This document shows positions 1-8,580 of a stretch of 64,000 bases of DNA, in pieces. The DNA is from Pedobacter sp. MC2016-24 (GTDB lineage Bacteria; Bacteroidota; Bacteroidia; Sphingobacteriales; Sphingobacteriaceae). Positions within the stretch are counted from its first letter, which is position 1; every line of letters begins with the position of its first letter. The stretch is from assembly GCF_015223055.1 (NCBI RefSeq), contig NZ_JADFBX010000019.1:1-64000 (forward strand). The letters run 5' to 3'. A program made the position numbers and the translations under genes. Below the pieces are notes generated by a model. It saw nothing but the letters and a program-made list of their open reading frames with translations, made no database searches and was not told the DNA's origin.

Positions 1-21
1 GCAGCACCATTACGGTGCTGC
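1..21. terminator. Hairpin at window edge, probable terminator
   Basis: A perfect 8-bp stem (GCAGCACC / GGTGCTGC) with a 5-nt loop. It lies about 60 bp beyond the stop of the minus-strand lipoprotein gene and could end that operon; read on the plus strand it is followed by TTTGTG and could end a gene before the window. Orientation cannot be settled because the flank is missing. Confidence 0.5.
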
Positions 22-79
22 TTTGTGTTGTAAATTACATCTTATAAGTCATACTAACGCTTGTATGCATTACGCATGA

Positions 80-1195
80 TTATTGAAAATATTTTGAAAG
101 ATCATTTACTTTACCGCCTGATATAAAAACGCTTCTTGTACCGGCTACAACTGCCAATGTTCTTGAATCGGTAATGATCATTAACTTCGATTTTCCAGCC
201 TCAAAATTAATCCTATCTTCAGCATAGTTGACATATGCTGAAGTAACCCGGCCTTCATTGGGTTTGATTGTATAACCAGTAAGAGTTAATGGGCTACCAG
301 GATTATAAGGTTCAATATTCGTTCCTTTTTCATATATATCAAAGCTATAGATGTATTCCGGTCCTGGCAATGGTGGGAGCTCAATAGCATTAAAAGAACC
401 ATCTTTTGGTAAGGTAAACCTGATTTCGGGTGTGATTTTTGTTCCCACAACTGTATTTGCACTCGACAAAAGCCTGGTATAAAATACAAGGTCAACATCA
501 ACACCTTTAAACTGATTTGGAAATGTGGTTTCGAACCTGGCACTGATCATCATATTAGACGGATTAACGGGTGGGTCAAGCTTTACATTATCGACTATCT
601 TTGTGCCGTCAAAGAAATAGACAATATTCTGCCTTGCGGTTGTCGATTCGATTGTTTTGGTAAGCAGAACGGCTGTTCCCCCCTTCTTACGAATCGAAAT
701 TTCCCTTGTAGTGCCTTTATCGATCAGGATAGTACTCACCTTATCTACAGCACCACTGTTTGAAGAAAATACAACTCCGTCTATTAAGAATTCAAGTTCG
801 CCCGATAGGGCAAAGCCTTTGATTCCAAGTGAAATGGTATTGTTGTATATTTTGTTACCATCATAATAGATATTGATATTCTGCTCAAATGGCGCAGCAG
901 CAATTGCTTTTGTCAACAATATTTCTGAGGTACCCTTCTTTCTAATCTTTAAATCACCCTCTTGATCATTAATGGTGATTATCCTGCTTAAATTTATGCC
1001 ATTTGAATTCATGATCTTACTCTCTGCAATTACACTGTCCTTATACAGATATTCCAGATCAACCTCTGAAGTTCCGATAATATTCAACTGAACAAGTTTG
1101 AGTGGTTCTGGTGAAAGAAGTTCGGCTTTACTGCATGATAAACTTAGCCCTATAACAGCAAGCATCAGCAAATGGATATATTTTTTAAGTTTCAT
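80..1195 (-). CDS. Lipoprotein with internal duplication, partner of TonB receptor
   Basis: A 371-residue predicted lipoprotein: a hydrophobic signal segment ends in a lipobox (LSLSC, Cys about residue 21). The middle holds two related units, each with an (I/R)RKKG...LLTK stretch followed by QNI..(Y/F)(Y/F)DG(N/T)KI, at about residues 85-115 and 168-200, so the protein seems built by duplication of a beta-rich domain. The C-terminal part has no family I recognise. It begins 5 bp after the TonB receptor stop and is surely co-transcribed, so I infer an outer-membrane or periplasmic-face accessory of that receptor, perhaps ligand binding. The substrate is unknown. Confidence 0.75.
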   Translation of the reverse strand: MKLKKYIHLLMLAVIGLSLSCSKAELLSPEPLKLVQLNIIGTSEVDLEYLYKDSVIAESKIMNSNGINLSRIITINDQEGDLKIRKKGTSEILLTKAIAAAPFEQNINIYYDGNKIYNNTISLGIKGFALSGELEFLIDGVVFSSNSGAVDKVSTILIDKGTTREISIRKKGGTAVLLTKTIESTTARQNIVYFFDGTKIVDNVKLDPPVNPSNMMISARFETTFPNQFKGVDVDLVFYTRLLSSANTVVGTKITPEIRFTLPKDGSFNAIELPPLPGPEYIYSFDIYEKGTNIEPYNPGSPLTLTGYTIKPNEGRVTSAYVNYAEDRINFEAGKSKLMIITDSRTLAVVAGTRSVFISGGKVNDLSKYFQ

Positions 1196-1200
1196 ATTCG

Positions 1201-4200
1201 TTAAAAGTTATAAGTAATAGATGTACTGTAGGTTCGACCAAATTTTTGCGAGAACAGCACCTGATCTCCTTCTTCGAAATGATTTGAAAAACCAGGTTTC
1301 AAACGGAATTTGTTACTGTAATCAGAACCTATGGTATAATCGGGGTTAGGCTCATAGCTACCTGTATTTCTAAAGACAACAGATGCCATATTGAGTAGGT
1401 TACCGGCATTTAACTTTACTTCAAATCTCTTTTTGTAAAATCTATAACTAACCTGGGCATCGATCTGAGCTCTTGGCTTTTCATATTCAATATTGGTAAG
1501 TTCGGGTCCAACAAGCGTTGTTTTGAGTCCCGATTTATTGTACGCCAGGTTAAAACCAAATTGCTCATCTGTATATTGTAAACCGGCATTAATGAGATAT
1601 GGAGATTGCCCGTACATGTTTCTTTTTGCTTTGGCAGTTACAATTACATCCTTGCCATCTACTGAGGTTTTATAGGTACCTGCCACATCGGCCTTTTGTA
1701 AAGTAAGGTTGCCATAAACCGTTAGGCGTGTTAAAAGGTTGTTGGTGGCAATAAACCCGAGGTTTTTTCTCATTTCTAATTCTAAGCCGTAAACCTTGGC
1801 TTCATCGGAGTTTTTGATGTAATAAAAACCACCACCGTTGGACAAACTAAAAGTGATCTCAACAGGTTGATCAAACTGCTTGTAAAATGCACTTGCCGAG
1901 ATGATTTCACCAAGGCCAGGAAACCACTCTATTTTAAAATCGTAGTTTTTAATCTGCGTACTGGCCAGACCTTCGTTACCAAATTGTGCATCGAACATTG
2001 GGTCGTATCTAAAAAACTGACTATTGTCCATCAGCTCTGGCCTCACCACCGCGTTTGAGAAGGCGGCCCTAATGTTAATTTCTTTGGATGGACTATAGGT
2101 AAAGTTGGCCGATGGCAAAAACCTCCATTTCTTTTCTGGAGGAAGTGCAAAAGAACTCGTTCCCCTTACATTAATGTCATTCCGTATTTCGGTATATTTA
2201 TAATACTCTGCTCTTGCACCCCAAACCAGGCGTAATTTTTCGCCAAGTCGGTTATCTAACATCACATACCCCGCCTGGGTAGTACTTTTTCCTTTATAGC
2301 CATTTAAAAAGTACCCATTGATATAGTAATTGTAACCGTTATTCCCAATTTTGGCAGGATTTATCATTTCGCCAATCGGGATATATCGTAAACTATCAGC
2401 TATTGAAGGATTATGGATCAAAGATGCAATTTCCCAGTTTAGTGATCCTTCTTTTTGAATCCCAAAATAACCGGTTTTTATACTGTTATTTAATAGCCCC
2501 ATTTTAAAAGGCATGCTCGCATCGGCACTCCAGGAAAAATGGTGCTCATTGTTGCTGTAGTTATGACGGGAAGTAGGTTTTATATATCCCTCCGTTTGTG
2601 AACTCGATACATAATAATATTCGTAGCCGTTACTTGTTTTTAGCAATCCTTGGGAAGCAATGCCCAGATCTTTCTCTTTACGGTCAATTGATGTCCTGGA
2701 TAAATTCCACTCTAACTTTATCTTGTTAAACTGATGCTGACCATTTAATTTGTTCTGTAGAAGATCTGTATAAGTAGGGTCGTCAGTCTCTATAATACGA
2801 TTGGGTTTCACACCAGCACCAAATAGATTTGTCCCTTCATCTGAATCGTAACCAACAGCTCTAAAAAGGTCATTATTGTAAATATGGGTGTAGGTGTTTC
2901 GGAAGCTGAACTTATTTTTCTCTAACTGCAGGCCTACGTTTAACATAGCAGCCAAAGTAGTATTGAACATGTATTTAGCACCAGAATTAGTGGTATTTGC
3001 ATTCCAGTCACTTCTGGTCTGTTGATCAATTATATTAATATTTTGGTTGTTCCGGTAATTTAAAGCTGCAGTAAAGCCCAGTTTTTTATTGTTTGTCGGA
3101 TCAATATCGATTAACCTGCCCATTGTAAACTGATAGTTTTGCGATGGAGCAGTTTTATATTTGTACATCGTAAAATTATCGTTGGTAAATTTTTGGCTTT
3201 GTGCAATTAACACTTGCTTGTACTGTTCGTCTGTAAGGGTGTTATTGGGTACAGTAGTACGGTCTGTATGCTGTAAACCAGTTGGGAATTTCCTTCTTCC
3301 ATCGTCAAAACCCAAATAATCATATTTACCACGTTTATGGCTCAAAAAATCCTTACCAGTACTCTGGTCGTTAAACGAAGTTCCAATGGTGAAGCCCATA
3401 AAATTCTCTGTAGGGATATCCTTGGTATTAATTTGTATCAATCCACCGCCAAAGCTGCCGTTCATGTCAGGGGTAACTGTTTTGCTAACCACAACATTGT
3501 CAACCAAGCTTGAAGGGATCAGATCGAAAGAGAAGTTACGGGTTTGGGCCTCCGTACTGGGCAGATTGATGCCGTCCAGTTGCGCGGTATTGTAACGTTC
3601 ACCTATACCACGTACCAAAACCATTTTATTGTCTATAGAGCTTACCCCGCTGATGCGCTTTAAGCTCTCGCCGATATTCTTATCAGGTGTACTGGCAATC
3701 TGCTCTGCACTGATACCGTTACTGATCTCTGAAGCGTTCTTTTGTCTGGCCAGTAAGCCTTCAGTTGATGCTTTGCGGTAACTGGCGGTCACAGTTACTT
3801 CTTTTAACGCAGCATTGGCTGGCTTTAAAGAAATATTGAGCGGGGTATTTTTATCTTCGGTTACGACTACTCCGGTTACCCGCTGCGTAGCAAAAGACAC
3901 AAAGCTGAACTCCAGCGTGTAAGTGCCTGGCTGCAGGTTTAAGGTATAAGAGCCATCGGCACCAGCCTGTGCACCAGCACCGGATTCTATGACCTTAATG
4001 CCCGCCCCCGGAAGCGTTTCGCCTTTATCATCTGTAATTTTACCGGATACGCGACCAGGTTTCCCCAATTTATGATATTCTTTTGCCTGTACCTGTACCG
4101 AATTATTTCTGATTACATAAGTGAGCGGCTGGTTCCTGAATATTTCAGCCAGGGCAGCATTCAGTTCCAGGTCTTTGATATGGATGCTCACCGGTTTTGC

Positions 4201-4443
4201 CTTGCCGATCAGTGAAGCGGAAAAAAAGAAGTCAACACCGCTCTGGTCGCGGATATGATCAAATACCCGTTCCAATGGTGCGTTTGTTACATTCAGGGTG
4301 ACCTTTTGCGCCAAAGTAGCCGCGCTGACCTGCAGCATGGTTACAAAGAGCAAGATCGCAGTCAATTTTGTCATCAATAGTATCTTAGTGGTATGACGCC
4401 AAGGCCATACGGGTTTGTTTTGGTAAAAACCGTACATTTGCAA
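1201..4443 (-). CDS. TonB-dependent outer-membrane receptor with STN domain
   Basis: A 1080-residue outer-membrane TonB-dependent transporter. In order: signal peptide (about 1-45), secretin/TonB N-terminal (STN) domain (about 55-120), carboxypeptidase-regulatory-like beta sandwich (about 130-210), plug (about 225-345) and 22-strand-type barrel ending in aromatic ITYNF, the usual outer-membrane C-terminal signature. The STN domain is the part that, in FecA-type systems, contacts a FecR anti-sigma factor across the periplasm; FecR and ECF sigma genes lie directly upstream. It is not a clear SusC, since no SusD follows; a lipoprotein gene follows instead. The ligand cannot be predicted. Confidence 0.9.
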   Translation of the reverse strand: MQMYGFYQNKPVWPWRHTTKILLMTKLTAILLFVTMLQVSAATLAQKVTLNVTNAPLERVFDHIRDQSGVDFFFSASLIGKAKPVSIHIKDLELNAALAEIFRNQPLTYVIRNNSVQVQAKEYHKLGKPGRVSGKITDDKGETLPGAGIKVIESGAGAQAGADGSYTLNLQPGTYTLEFSFVSFATQRVTGVVVTEDKNTPLNISLKPANAALKEVTVTASYRKASTEGLLARQKNASEISNGISAEQIASTPDKNIGESLKRISGVSSIDNKMVLVRGIGERYNTAQLDGINLPSTEAQTRNFSFDLIPSSLVDNVVVSKTVTPDMNGSFGGGLIQINTKDIPTENFMGFTIGTSFNDQSTGKDFLSHKRGKYDYLGFDDGRRKFPTGLQHTDRTTVPNNTLTDEQYKQVLIAQSQKFTNDNFTMYKYKTAPSQNYQFTMGRLIDIDPTNNKKLGFTAALNYRNNQNINIIDQQTRSDWNANTTNSGAKYMFNTTLAAMLNVGLQLEKNKFSFRNTYTHIYNNDLFRAVGYDSDEGTNLFGAGVKPNRIIETDDPTYTDLLQNKLNGQHQFNKIKLEWNLSRTSIDRKEKDLGIASQGLLKTSNGYEYYYVSSSQTEGYIKPTSRHNYSNNEHHFSWSADASMPFKMGLLNNSIKTGYFGIQKEGSLNWEIASLIHNPSIADSLRYIPIGEMINPAKIGNNGYNYYINGYFLNGYKGKSTTQAGYVMLDNRLGEKLRLVWGARAEYYKYTEIRNDINVRGTSSFALPPEKKWRFLPSANFTYSPSKEINIRAAFSNAVVRPELMDNSQFFRYDPMFDAQFGNEGLASTQIKNYDFKIEWFPGLGEIISASAFYKQFDQPVEITFSLSNGGGFYYIKNSDEAKVYGLELEMRKNLGFIATNNLLTRLTVYGNLTLQKADVAGTYKTSVDGKDVIVTAKAKRNMYGQSPYLINAGLQYTDEQFGFNLAYNKSGLKTTLVGPELTNIEYEKPRAQIDAQVSYRFYKKRFEVKLNAGNLLNMASVVFRNTGSYEPNPDYTIGSDYSNKFRLKPGFSNHFEEGDQVLFSQKFGRTYSTSITYNF

Positions 4444-4544
4444 TACATGTTATTTGCAGAGCACCCACTCGGTTTCGAAGCAGTGAGGGTGTCTGCGGGT
4501 TATCAAATAGTTTTATAATTATTTGTCATCATGTTTAAAGCCCA

Positions 4545-4578
4545 TCTCAGCGCTAACTGAGGTGGCTTTTTTTTAAAT
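4545..4578. terminator. Hairpin between fecR and receptor gene
   Basis: A stem pairing AAAGCC(C)ATCTCAG with CTGAGGTGGCTTT, with one bulged C, a G-T pair and a 6-nt loop. The plus strand gives eight T after it, the minus strand three. It sits 20 bp past the fecR stop, so it may attenuate read-through from sigma/fecR into the receptor gene. The better T-tract faces the plus strand, where no gene is upstream. Confidence 0.55.
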
Positions 4579-4597
4579 GACCATCGGGTATATGTTG

Positions 4598-5740
4598 CTA
4601 TTTACTGACGATGATCCTCCTTTCTTTAATGGTGAAATGAATATTGTTAGACCCTTCCATGATCTCCAACACCTGCCTGATATCGCTATGGCGTGTCACC
4701 GCACCACTGTAAGTATCTTCAGGCAGGCCTTTTTGAAAAGTAACCTCAACATTGTACCATCGTGAGATCTTTCGCATCACGCTTTGCAGGCTTTCATTCT
4801 TGAAACGAAAATGACCGTCTTTCCAGGCCGTAGCAGTGCGGGGATCGGCCTCCAGGATTTTAAGATCACCATTAGCTAATTTTGCCTGCTGCCCAGGCTT
4901 TAAAATCCTGGCTATTCCGCGTTCTGGTCTTAAGCGGATGCTTCCCTCCAGCAAAGTGGTAAGTATATCTGGCTCATCGTGATAGGCATTGATATTGAAA
5001 TGCGTACCAAGCACCTCTACCTGCTGTTCCCTTGACTTCACGATAAAAGGATGCTTACGGTCCTTGGAAATTTCAAAATAGGCCTCGCCCGAAAGCTGAA
5101 CCACCCTTTCAGCACTATTTTGAAAGGATATGGGATATTTAAGTGAAGATGCTGCATTGAGCCATACCATTGAGCCGTCAGGCAATCTGACCCGGTAGGT
5201 CTCTCCATTAGTAGTAGCAAGGGTGTTGAATCCGGACGTCTTATTTTTTGTTCCTTTGATATCGTAGATCAGTTCACCATTGCTGGTTTTGGTAATGGTT
5301 ACGCCAGCACCCTGTGCTACTTTACCGGTCTGCTGATCTGAAAGGAAAATTTTTTTACCATTGACCAAGGTCAGGCTGGCTGCATGACGGCCGGGACTGA
5401 TCGGTAGTTCAGCCTGTTGAGCAACAGACTGATCTTTTTGATGTTCGGGCGAGAGCAGGTAACCTATGCCCAATATAACCAGTATAGAAGCAGCAATGCC
5501 AAGCGGCAAACGTAAGCGTCTGAATATAGGCGGTTGATAAGCCACAATAGGTATCTTCTGCGCAATGCTTTCGGTTATCCTGGCGACCTCATGTTCTAAC
5601 TCGGCTTGAGATAGCGGCTCCGCATCAAGCTGATATTGCAAATACCAGCTCTCGATAAAATCCAGTTCCCGGGGCGTACATTCGCCTTTACGGTATTTTT
5701 CGAGTAGTTCGTCGAAGTCGGGTATTTCCATAGCAGCCAT
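4598..5740 (-). CDS. FecR-family anti-sigma factor
   Basis: An inner-membrane anti-sigma factor that holds the neighbouring ECF sigma factor until the receptor signals. About 380 residues: N-terminal cytoplasmic sigma-binding region, one transmembrane helix (LGIAASILVILGIGYLL, about residues 80-100), periplasmic FecR domain with the LPDGS.VWLNA.S and GEAYFE motifs, and a C-terminal DUF4974 region (RWYNV...). I chose the start at 5740 because the upstream extension is hydrophobic and unlike the family; a Met at 5731 is equally possible. It lies 87 bp after the sigma gene and 154 bp before the receptor gene. Confidence 0.9.
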   Translation of the reverse strand: MAAMEIPDFDELLEKYRKGECTPRELDFIESWYLQYQLDAEPLSQAELEHEVARITESIAQKIPIVAYQPPIFRRLRLPLGIAASILVILGIGYLLSPEHQKDQSVAQQAELPISPGRHAASLTLVNGKKIFLSDQQTGKVAQGAGVTITKTSNGELIYDIKGTKNKTSGFNTLATTNGETYRVRLPDGSMVWLNAASSLKYPISFQNSAERVVQLSGEAYFEISKDRKHPFIVKSREQQVEVLGTHFNINAYHDEPDILTTLLEGSIRLRPERGIARILKPGQQAKLANGDLKILEADPRTATAWKDGHFRFKNESLQSVMRKISRWYNVEVTFQKGLPEDTYSGAVTRHSDIRQVLEIMEGSNNIHFTIKERRIIVSK

Positions 5741-5827
5741 TAATTTCAATTGAATACATAACCAATACAGGTAAGTCGGCCGGACTATGCAGATGAAAAT
5801 GAAAAAAATCAAAAAAGTTGGAGATAC

Positions 5828-6406
5828 TTAGATATTAAAGAAAACCAGCAGGTAGGCAACCAGGGTTAATCGTGCGCGCAATAATTTTAAAGCATTAGCA
5901 ATCTGGCGGTCAACCGTAGCCTCTGATATTCCCAATTGCATTGAAATTTCCTTCCTGCTTAGGTAGGCCTTCCGGCTGAGCACAAACACTTCCTGCATTT
6001 TTGCAGGAAGCGCAGCTATTTCCCTATCGATCAGCGCCGTTAATTGTTGGCTGCGTATTCCGTGATCGGTAGGTTCGTAATCATAAGTGTAATGTGCGGC
6101 CATTGCGTCTGTATAGCGTGTCCGGACTTCCTTTCGGGCAATCAGGTTCAAGATCGTATTGCGAAGCGCGGTATACAGATAGCCAGCAAGGTTTGACTGC
6201 GCATTTATGTTGCCTCTCTTGTTCCAAAACGTAACAAAAACTTCCTGAACTACATCACGTGCGTCTTCGCGGTCCTGCAATTTTTTATAGGCATGAGCGT
6301 AAAGCAAAAATTTATACTTATCATAAATAACAGTATAAGCCTGATGGTCACCGTCTTTTAGGAGCGCGGCCAGTTCGGTGTCGGTATAGTTGCTATATGC
6401 TGTCAT
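5828..6406 (-). CDS. RNA polymerase ECF sigma-70 factor, FecI type
   Basis: A 192-residue extracytoplasmic-function sigma factor. Region 2 is visible as REDARDVVQEVFVTFW and region 4 as a helix-turn-helix around RKEISMQLGISEATVDRQIANALKLLRARL near the C-terminus. The start at the Met of MTAYSNYTDTEL (6406) is preferred to the longer form because family members begin just before the TDxEL motif. It heads a minus-strand module with FecR, receptor and lipoprotein, the standard cell-surface signalling arrangement: ligand at receptor, signal to FecR, release of sigma, transcription of receptor. Confidence 0.92.
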   Translation of the reverse strand: MTAYSNYTDTELAALLKDGDHQAYTVIYDKYKFLLYAHAYKKLQDREDARDVVQEVFVTFWNKRGNINAQSNLAGYLYTALRNTILNLIARKEVRTRYTDAMAAHYTYDYEPTDHGIRSQQLTALIDREIAALPAKMQEVFVLSRKAYLSRKEISMQLGISEATVDRQIANALKLLRARLTLVAYLLVFFNI

Positions 6407-6503
6407 TTTATCGACGACAAAGTTCAACAACTAGTAATAATGCACTATGGAATATGTGTTATCAAATTATTAACTCAATAGTTTGATTAAAACTGCAAGG
6501 ATC

Positions 6504-6526
6504 TAGATAGAAGTCTATCTTGTACT
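6504..6526. repeat. Left copy of 23/24-bp direct repeat flanking cassette
   Basis: This 23-nt stretch recurs at 8436-8459 with a single extra C. It contains its own hairpin (AGATAG-AAGT-CTATCT). The right copy runs into the 3' end of a tRNA-Leu gene, so the pair looks like attachment-site duplication or a recombination scar around the three-gene cassette. No integrase lies between them. Confidence 0.7.
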
Positions 6527-6666
6527 GCGGGCTGGAGTATTGTCAAATCCGTCAGATGCGCATGCCCAGCTTTATTGTTGCGTTGCTTAATTACTGAAAA
6601 GCACCGGCAAGATCCTGTATCTGATACCCCTCGCCCATGTAGATCAGATCCTGAATTAAAAATATT

Positions 6667-6697
6667 TTGCACAACCAAATGGTTGTCTTTATATTTG
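6667..6697 (+). promoter_or_regulatory. Bacteroidota-type promoter of ArsR-type cassette
   Basis: A -33 TTG (6667-6669, within TTTTG), a 20-bp spacer and a perfect -7 TATATTTG (6690-6697, consensus TAnnTTTG). Transcription would start near 6704, leaving a leader of roughly 15 nt before the ATG at 6718. Confidence 0.8.
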
Positions 6698-6713
6698 ACA
6701 ACCATTTGGTTGT
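6671..6713. promoter_or_regulatory. Paired mirror-image operators
   Basis: Two 17-bp sites, 6671-6687 and 6697-6713, are exact reverse complements of each other. Each is itself a near-palindrome of the form CAACCA-(AA or TT)-TGGTTG. The first fills the promoter spacer; the second starts at the last base of the -7 box and covers the transcription start. This is the layout expected for autorepression by the ArsR-type protein encoded immediately downstream. Confidence 0.8.
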
Positions 6714-6717
6714 ATAT

Positions 6718-7035
6718 ATGATAGAAAGAAGAGATGTATTTCAAGCGATTGCTGATCCCACAAGGAGAATTATTATTAGTAAATTGTCGCAAGGACCACT
6801 AAACATCACACAGATTGGCGAAGATCTTGACATGAGCAAGCAGGCTATTGCCAAGCACATAAAGATATTGAAAGAATGCGGAATGATTGTCATGAATCAA
6901 AAAGGAAGGGAACAGGTTTGTGAAGCCCAACTTACGCAACTTGATGAAGTAACTGATTGGGTAATACAATCCCGTAAATTATGGAACCAGAGGTTTGAAA
7001 AGCTAAACCGGTTCCTTGCCGCTACAAAAAAATGA
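6718..7035 (+). CDS. ArsR-family winged-helix repressor
   Basis: A 105-residue winged-helix regulator. The N-terminus (RRDVFQAIADPTRRIIISKL) and recognition helix (MSKQAIAKHIKILKECGMI) are typical of the ArsR subgroup that sits beside SRPBCC/AHSA1 genes. No metal-binding Cys pair (ELCVCDL-type) is present, so a metal sensor is unlikely. An in-frame start at 6667 would place the promoter and operators inside the gene, so the ATG at 6718 is preferred. The next gene starts 7 bp after the stop, then an alpha/beta hydrolase overlaps, forming a three-gene operon presumably repressed by this protein. Confidence 0.9.
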   Translation: MIERRDVFQAIADPTRRIIISKLSQGPLNITQIGEDLDMSKQAIAKHIKILKECGMIVMNQKGREQVCEAQLTQLDEVTDWVIQSRKLWNQRFEKLNRFLAATKK

Positions 7036-7042
7036 TACAGAT

Positions 7043-7531
7043 ATGAAATCCGAACAAAAAGAATTACTAATCAGCCATCTTTTTGATGCGCCGCGAGACG
7101 TTGTTTTTAAAGCATGGACAGATCCTGAACAATTAAAGCACTGGTATGCGCCCGACGGTCGCAGCATTGAATTTAAGGCTATAACCGTTGAAACAGGCGG
7201 CCACTTCCATTATGTTATAAAAGATCCGGTTTATGGACCATGTTGGATCATTGGCAATTACCTGGAAATACAACCAGACACAAAAATAGTTTTCACTATG
7301 GTGATGTCAAATGAAGCAGGGGATGCGGTGAGCTCAGTTGCCAATGGCAAGGTTGAAGACTGGCCGGAACGGCATGTAGCAACCGTTACTTTTGAATCGA
7401 TCGGCCAGCGTACCAAAATGACTATTCATCAGACTGTATCTGAAGAAAAGGCAAAGGAAACAGGTGCTTACCAAAGCTGGATAAAGATGTTCAACAAATT
7501 AAATCAACTTATTAAACAAACCACACAATGA
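7043..7531 (+). CDS. SRPBCC (AHSA1-like) ligand-binding protein
   Basis: A 162-residue START-like/Bet v 1-fold protein. The family opening is clear: ISHLFDAPRDVVFKAWTDPEQLKHWYAP, followed by the GGHFHYVIKDP strand and a long C-terminal helix (SWIKMFNKLNQLI). Members bind hydrophobic small molecules; a specific ligand cannot be assigned. It lies between an ArsR-type repressor and a secreted alpha/beta hydrolase, and its last four bases (ATGA) overlap the hydrolase start. A second unrelated SRPBCC gene occurs at 26282-26710. Confidence 0.88.
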   Translation: MKSEQKELLISHLFDAPRDVVFKAWTDPEQLKHWYAPDGRSIEFKAITVETGGHFHYVIKDPVYGPCWIIGNYLEIQPDTKIVFTMVMSNEAGDAVSSVANGKVEDWPERHVATVTFESIGQRTKMTIHQTVSEEKAKETGAYQSWIKMFNKLNQLIKQTTQ

Positions 7532-8361
7532 AGAAGCTTCTGATTTTAACCAGTTTAATCGCATCAAATTTATCCATTAATGCGCAATCGCCCCTAAAAA
7601 GCGGATATGCTCCGGTTAACGGTATCAAAATGTACTATCAGATTTACGGAGAAGGCAAACCACTTGTACTAATACATGGAGGGGGCTCTACAATTGACAT
7701 CACCTTCGGACGGGTAATACCAATGTTTGCAAAACATCGTAAAGTGATTGCTGTAGAACTTCAGGCACACGGAAGGACGAATGACAGGAATACGGAGTCA
7801 AGTTTCGAACAAGATGCAGATGACGTGGCAAGCTTGCTACATTACCTGAAGATAGATAAAGCCGATTTCTTTGGCTTTAGCAACGGCGGAACAACCACCC
7901 TACAGATTGCTATTCGACATCCAAAAGTTGTAGACAAAATCGTTTTGGGATCTCCATTGAGTAAGCGAAATGGAGTTCCAGCAAAATTTTGGGACTTTAT
8001 GAAACAGGCATCATTGGACAACATGCCTCAGGAGCTAAAAAACGCATATAGCAAAGTTGATCCTGATGGTCTTAAAAATATGCATGATAGGGATGCTAAA
8101 AGGATGCAAAACTTCAAAGATATTCCGGACGAGCAAATCAGCGCAATCACGACAAAGGCGTTTATTATTATTGGTGACAAAGATGTAATTCTGCCTGAAC
8201 ATGCACTAGAGATGCACCGTTTGCTTGTTGGTTCTGAGCTGGCTATTATTCCCGGTACACATGGTGAATATATTGAAGAATTAACGTCGCTAAAGTTTAA
8301 CACGCATCAGGCGAATTTCGTAATTCCGATGATTGAAAGATTTTTAGATCAGGTTAAATAA
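7528..8361 (+). CDS. Exported alpha/beta hydrolase
   Basis: A 277-residue hydrolase with a Sec signal peptide (MKKLLILTSLIASNLSINAQ, about 1-20). The fold is shown by HGGGS (oxyanion region), the nucleophile elbow GFSNGG (Ser about residue 118), an acid in GDKDVILPEH and a final His in GTHGEY. It is the last gene of the ArsR-SRPBCC-hydrolase operon, overlaps the preceding stop by ATGA, and is followed by a strong palindromic terminator. It may cleave an ester-type compound in the periplasm; the substrate is unknown. Confidence 0.88.
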   Translation: MKKLLILTSLIASNLSINAQSPLKSGYAPVNGIKMYYQIYGEGKPLVLIHGGGSTIDITFGRVIPMFAKHRKVIAVELQAHGRTNDRNTESSFEQDADDVASLLHYLKIDKADFFGFSNGGTTTLQIAIRHPKVVDKIVLGSPLSKRNGVPAKFWDFMKQASLDNMPQELKNAYSKVDPDGLKNMHDRDAKRMQNFKDIPDEQISAITTKAFIIIGDKDVILPEHALEMHRLLVGSELAIIPGTHGEYIEELTSLKFNTHQANFVIPMIERFLDQVK

Positions 8362-8403
8362 CGTTCACGAGAGATTTATGCTCAGGAAACGGAATTAAAA
8401 TAC

Positions 8404-8435
8404 AAACGGCGTTTCTGATATCAGAAACGCCGTTT
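8404..8435. terminator. Perfect 32-bp palindrome, bidirectional terminator
   Basis: AAACGGCGTTTCTGA and its reverse complement around a central TA, followed by TTTTAG on the plus strand and TTTGTA on the minus strand. It lies between the convergent hydrolase operon and the tRNA operon and can stop both. Confidence 0.85.
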
Positions 8436-8459
8436 TAGATAGAAGTCCTATCTTGTACT
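8436..8459. repeat. Right copy of 23/24-bp direct repeat, touching tRNA-Leu
   Basis: Matches 6504-6526 apart from one inserted C. Its last four bases (8456-8459) are the 3' end of the tRNA-Leu(UAA) gene on the minus strand; the rest is the sequence just after the tRNA and contains the hairpin AGATAG / CTATCT. Confidence 0.7.
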
Positions 8460-8540
8460 CAGAGCGGGAATCGAACCCGCACGACTTTTAAGGTCACAGG
8501 ATTTTAAGTCCTGCGTGTCTACCAGTTCCACCATCTGAGC
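8456..8540 (-). tRNA. tRNA-Leu (anticodon UAA), copy 1
   Basis: An 85-nt type II tRNA with long variable arm. The acceptor starts GCTCAGA and pairs with TCTGAGT, the anticodon loop is CTTAAAA (anticodon TAA), and the T-arm is GCGGG-TTCGATT-CCCGC. CCA is not encoded. It is the last gene of a four-tRNA minus-strand operon and is identical to the copy at 8719-8803. Confidence 0.97.
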
Positions 8541-8580
8541 ATAATCACCCAATAACTGTCGGGGATTGAACTTTAAAATA

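Larger units (their letters stand above)
6407..6717. other. Intergenic region, 5' flank of accessory cassette
   Basis: No supportable gene. It contains the left copy of a 23/24-bp repeat (6504-6526) and the promoter/operator of the ArsR-type gene (6667-6713). Between them is about 140 bp of undistinguished sequence. The minus-strand promoter of the sigma gene should lie at the left end, but no clear TAnnTTTG match was found. Confidence 0.6.

Noticed and set aside
1201..4443. SusC/SusD polysaccharide-utilisation pair
   Set aside because: The downstream lipoprotein lacks SusD features and the receptor has an STN domain with FecI/FecR upstream, fitting a signalling receptor instead.
6504..8459. 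Complete integrative element
   Set aside because: Direct repeats and a neighbouring tRNA are present, but there is no integrase, excisionase or mobilisation gene; only a cassette with possible scars can be claimed.
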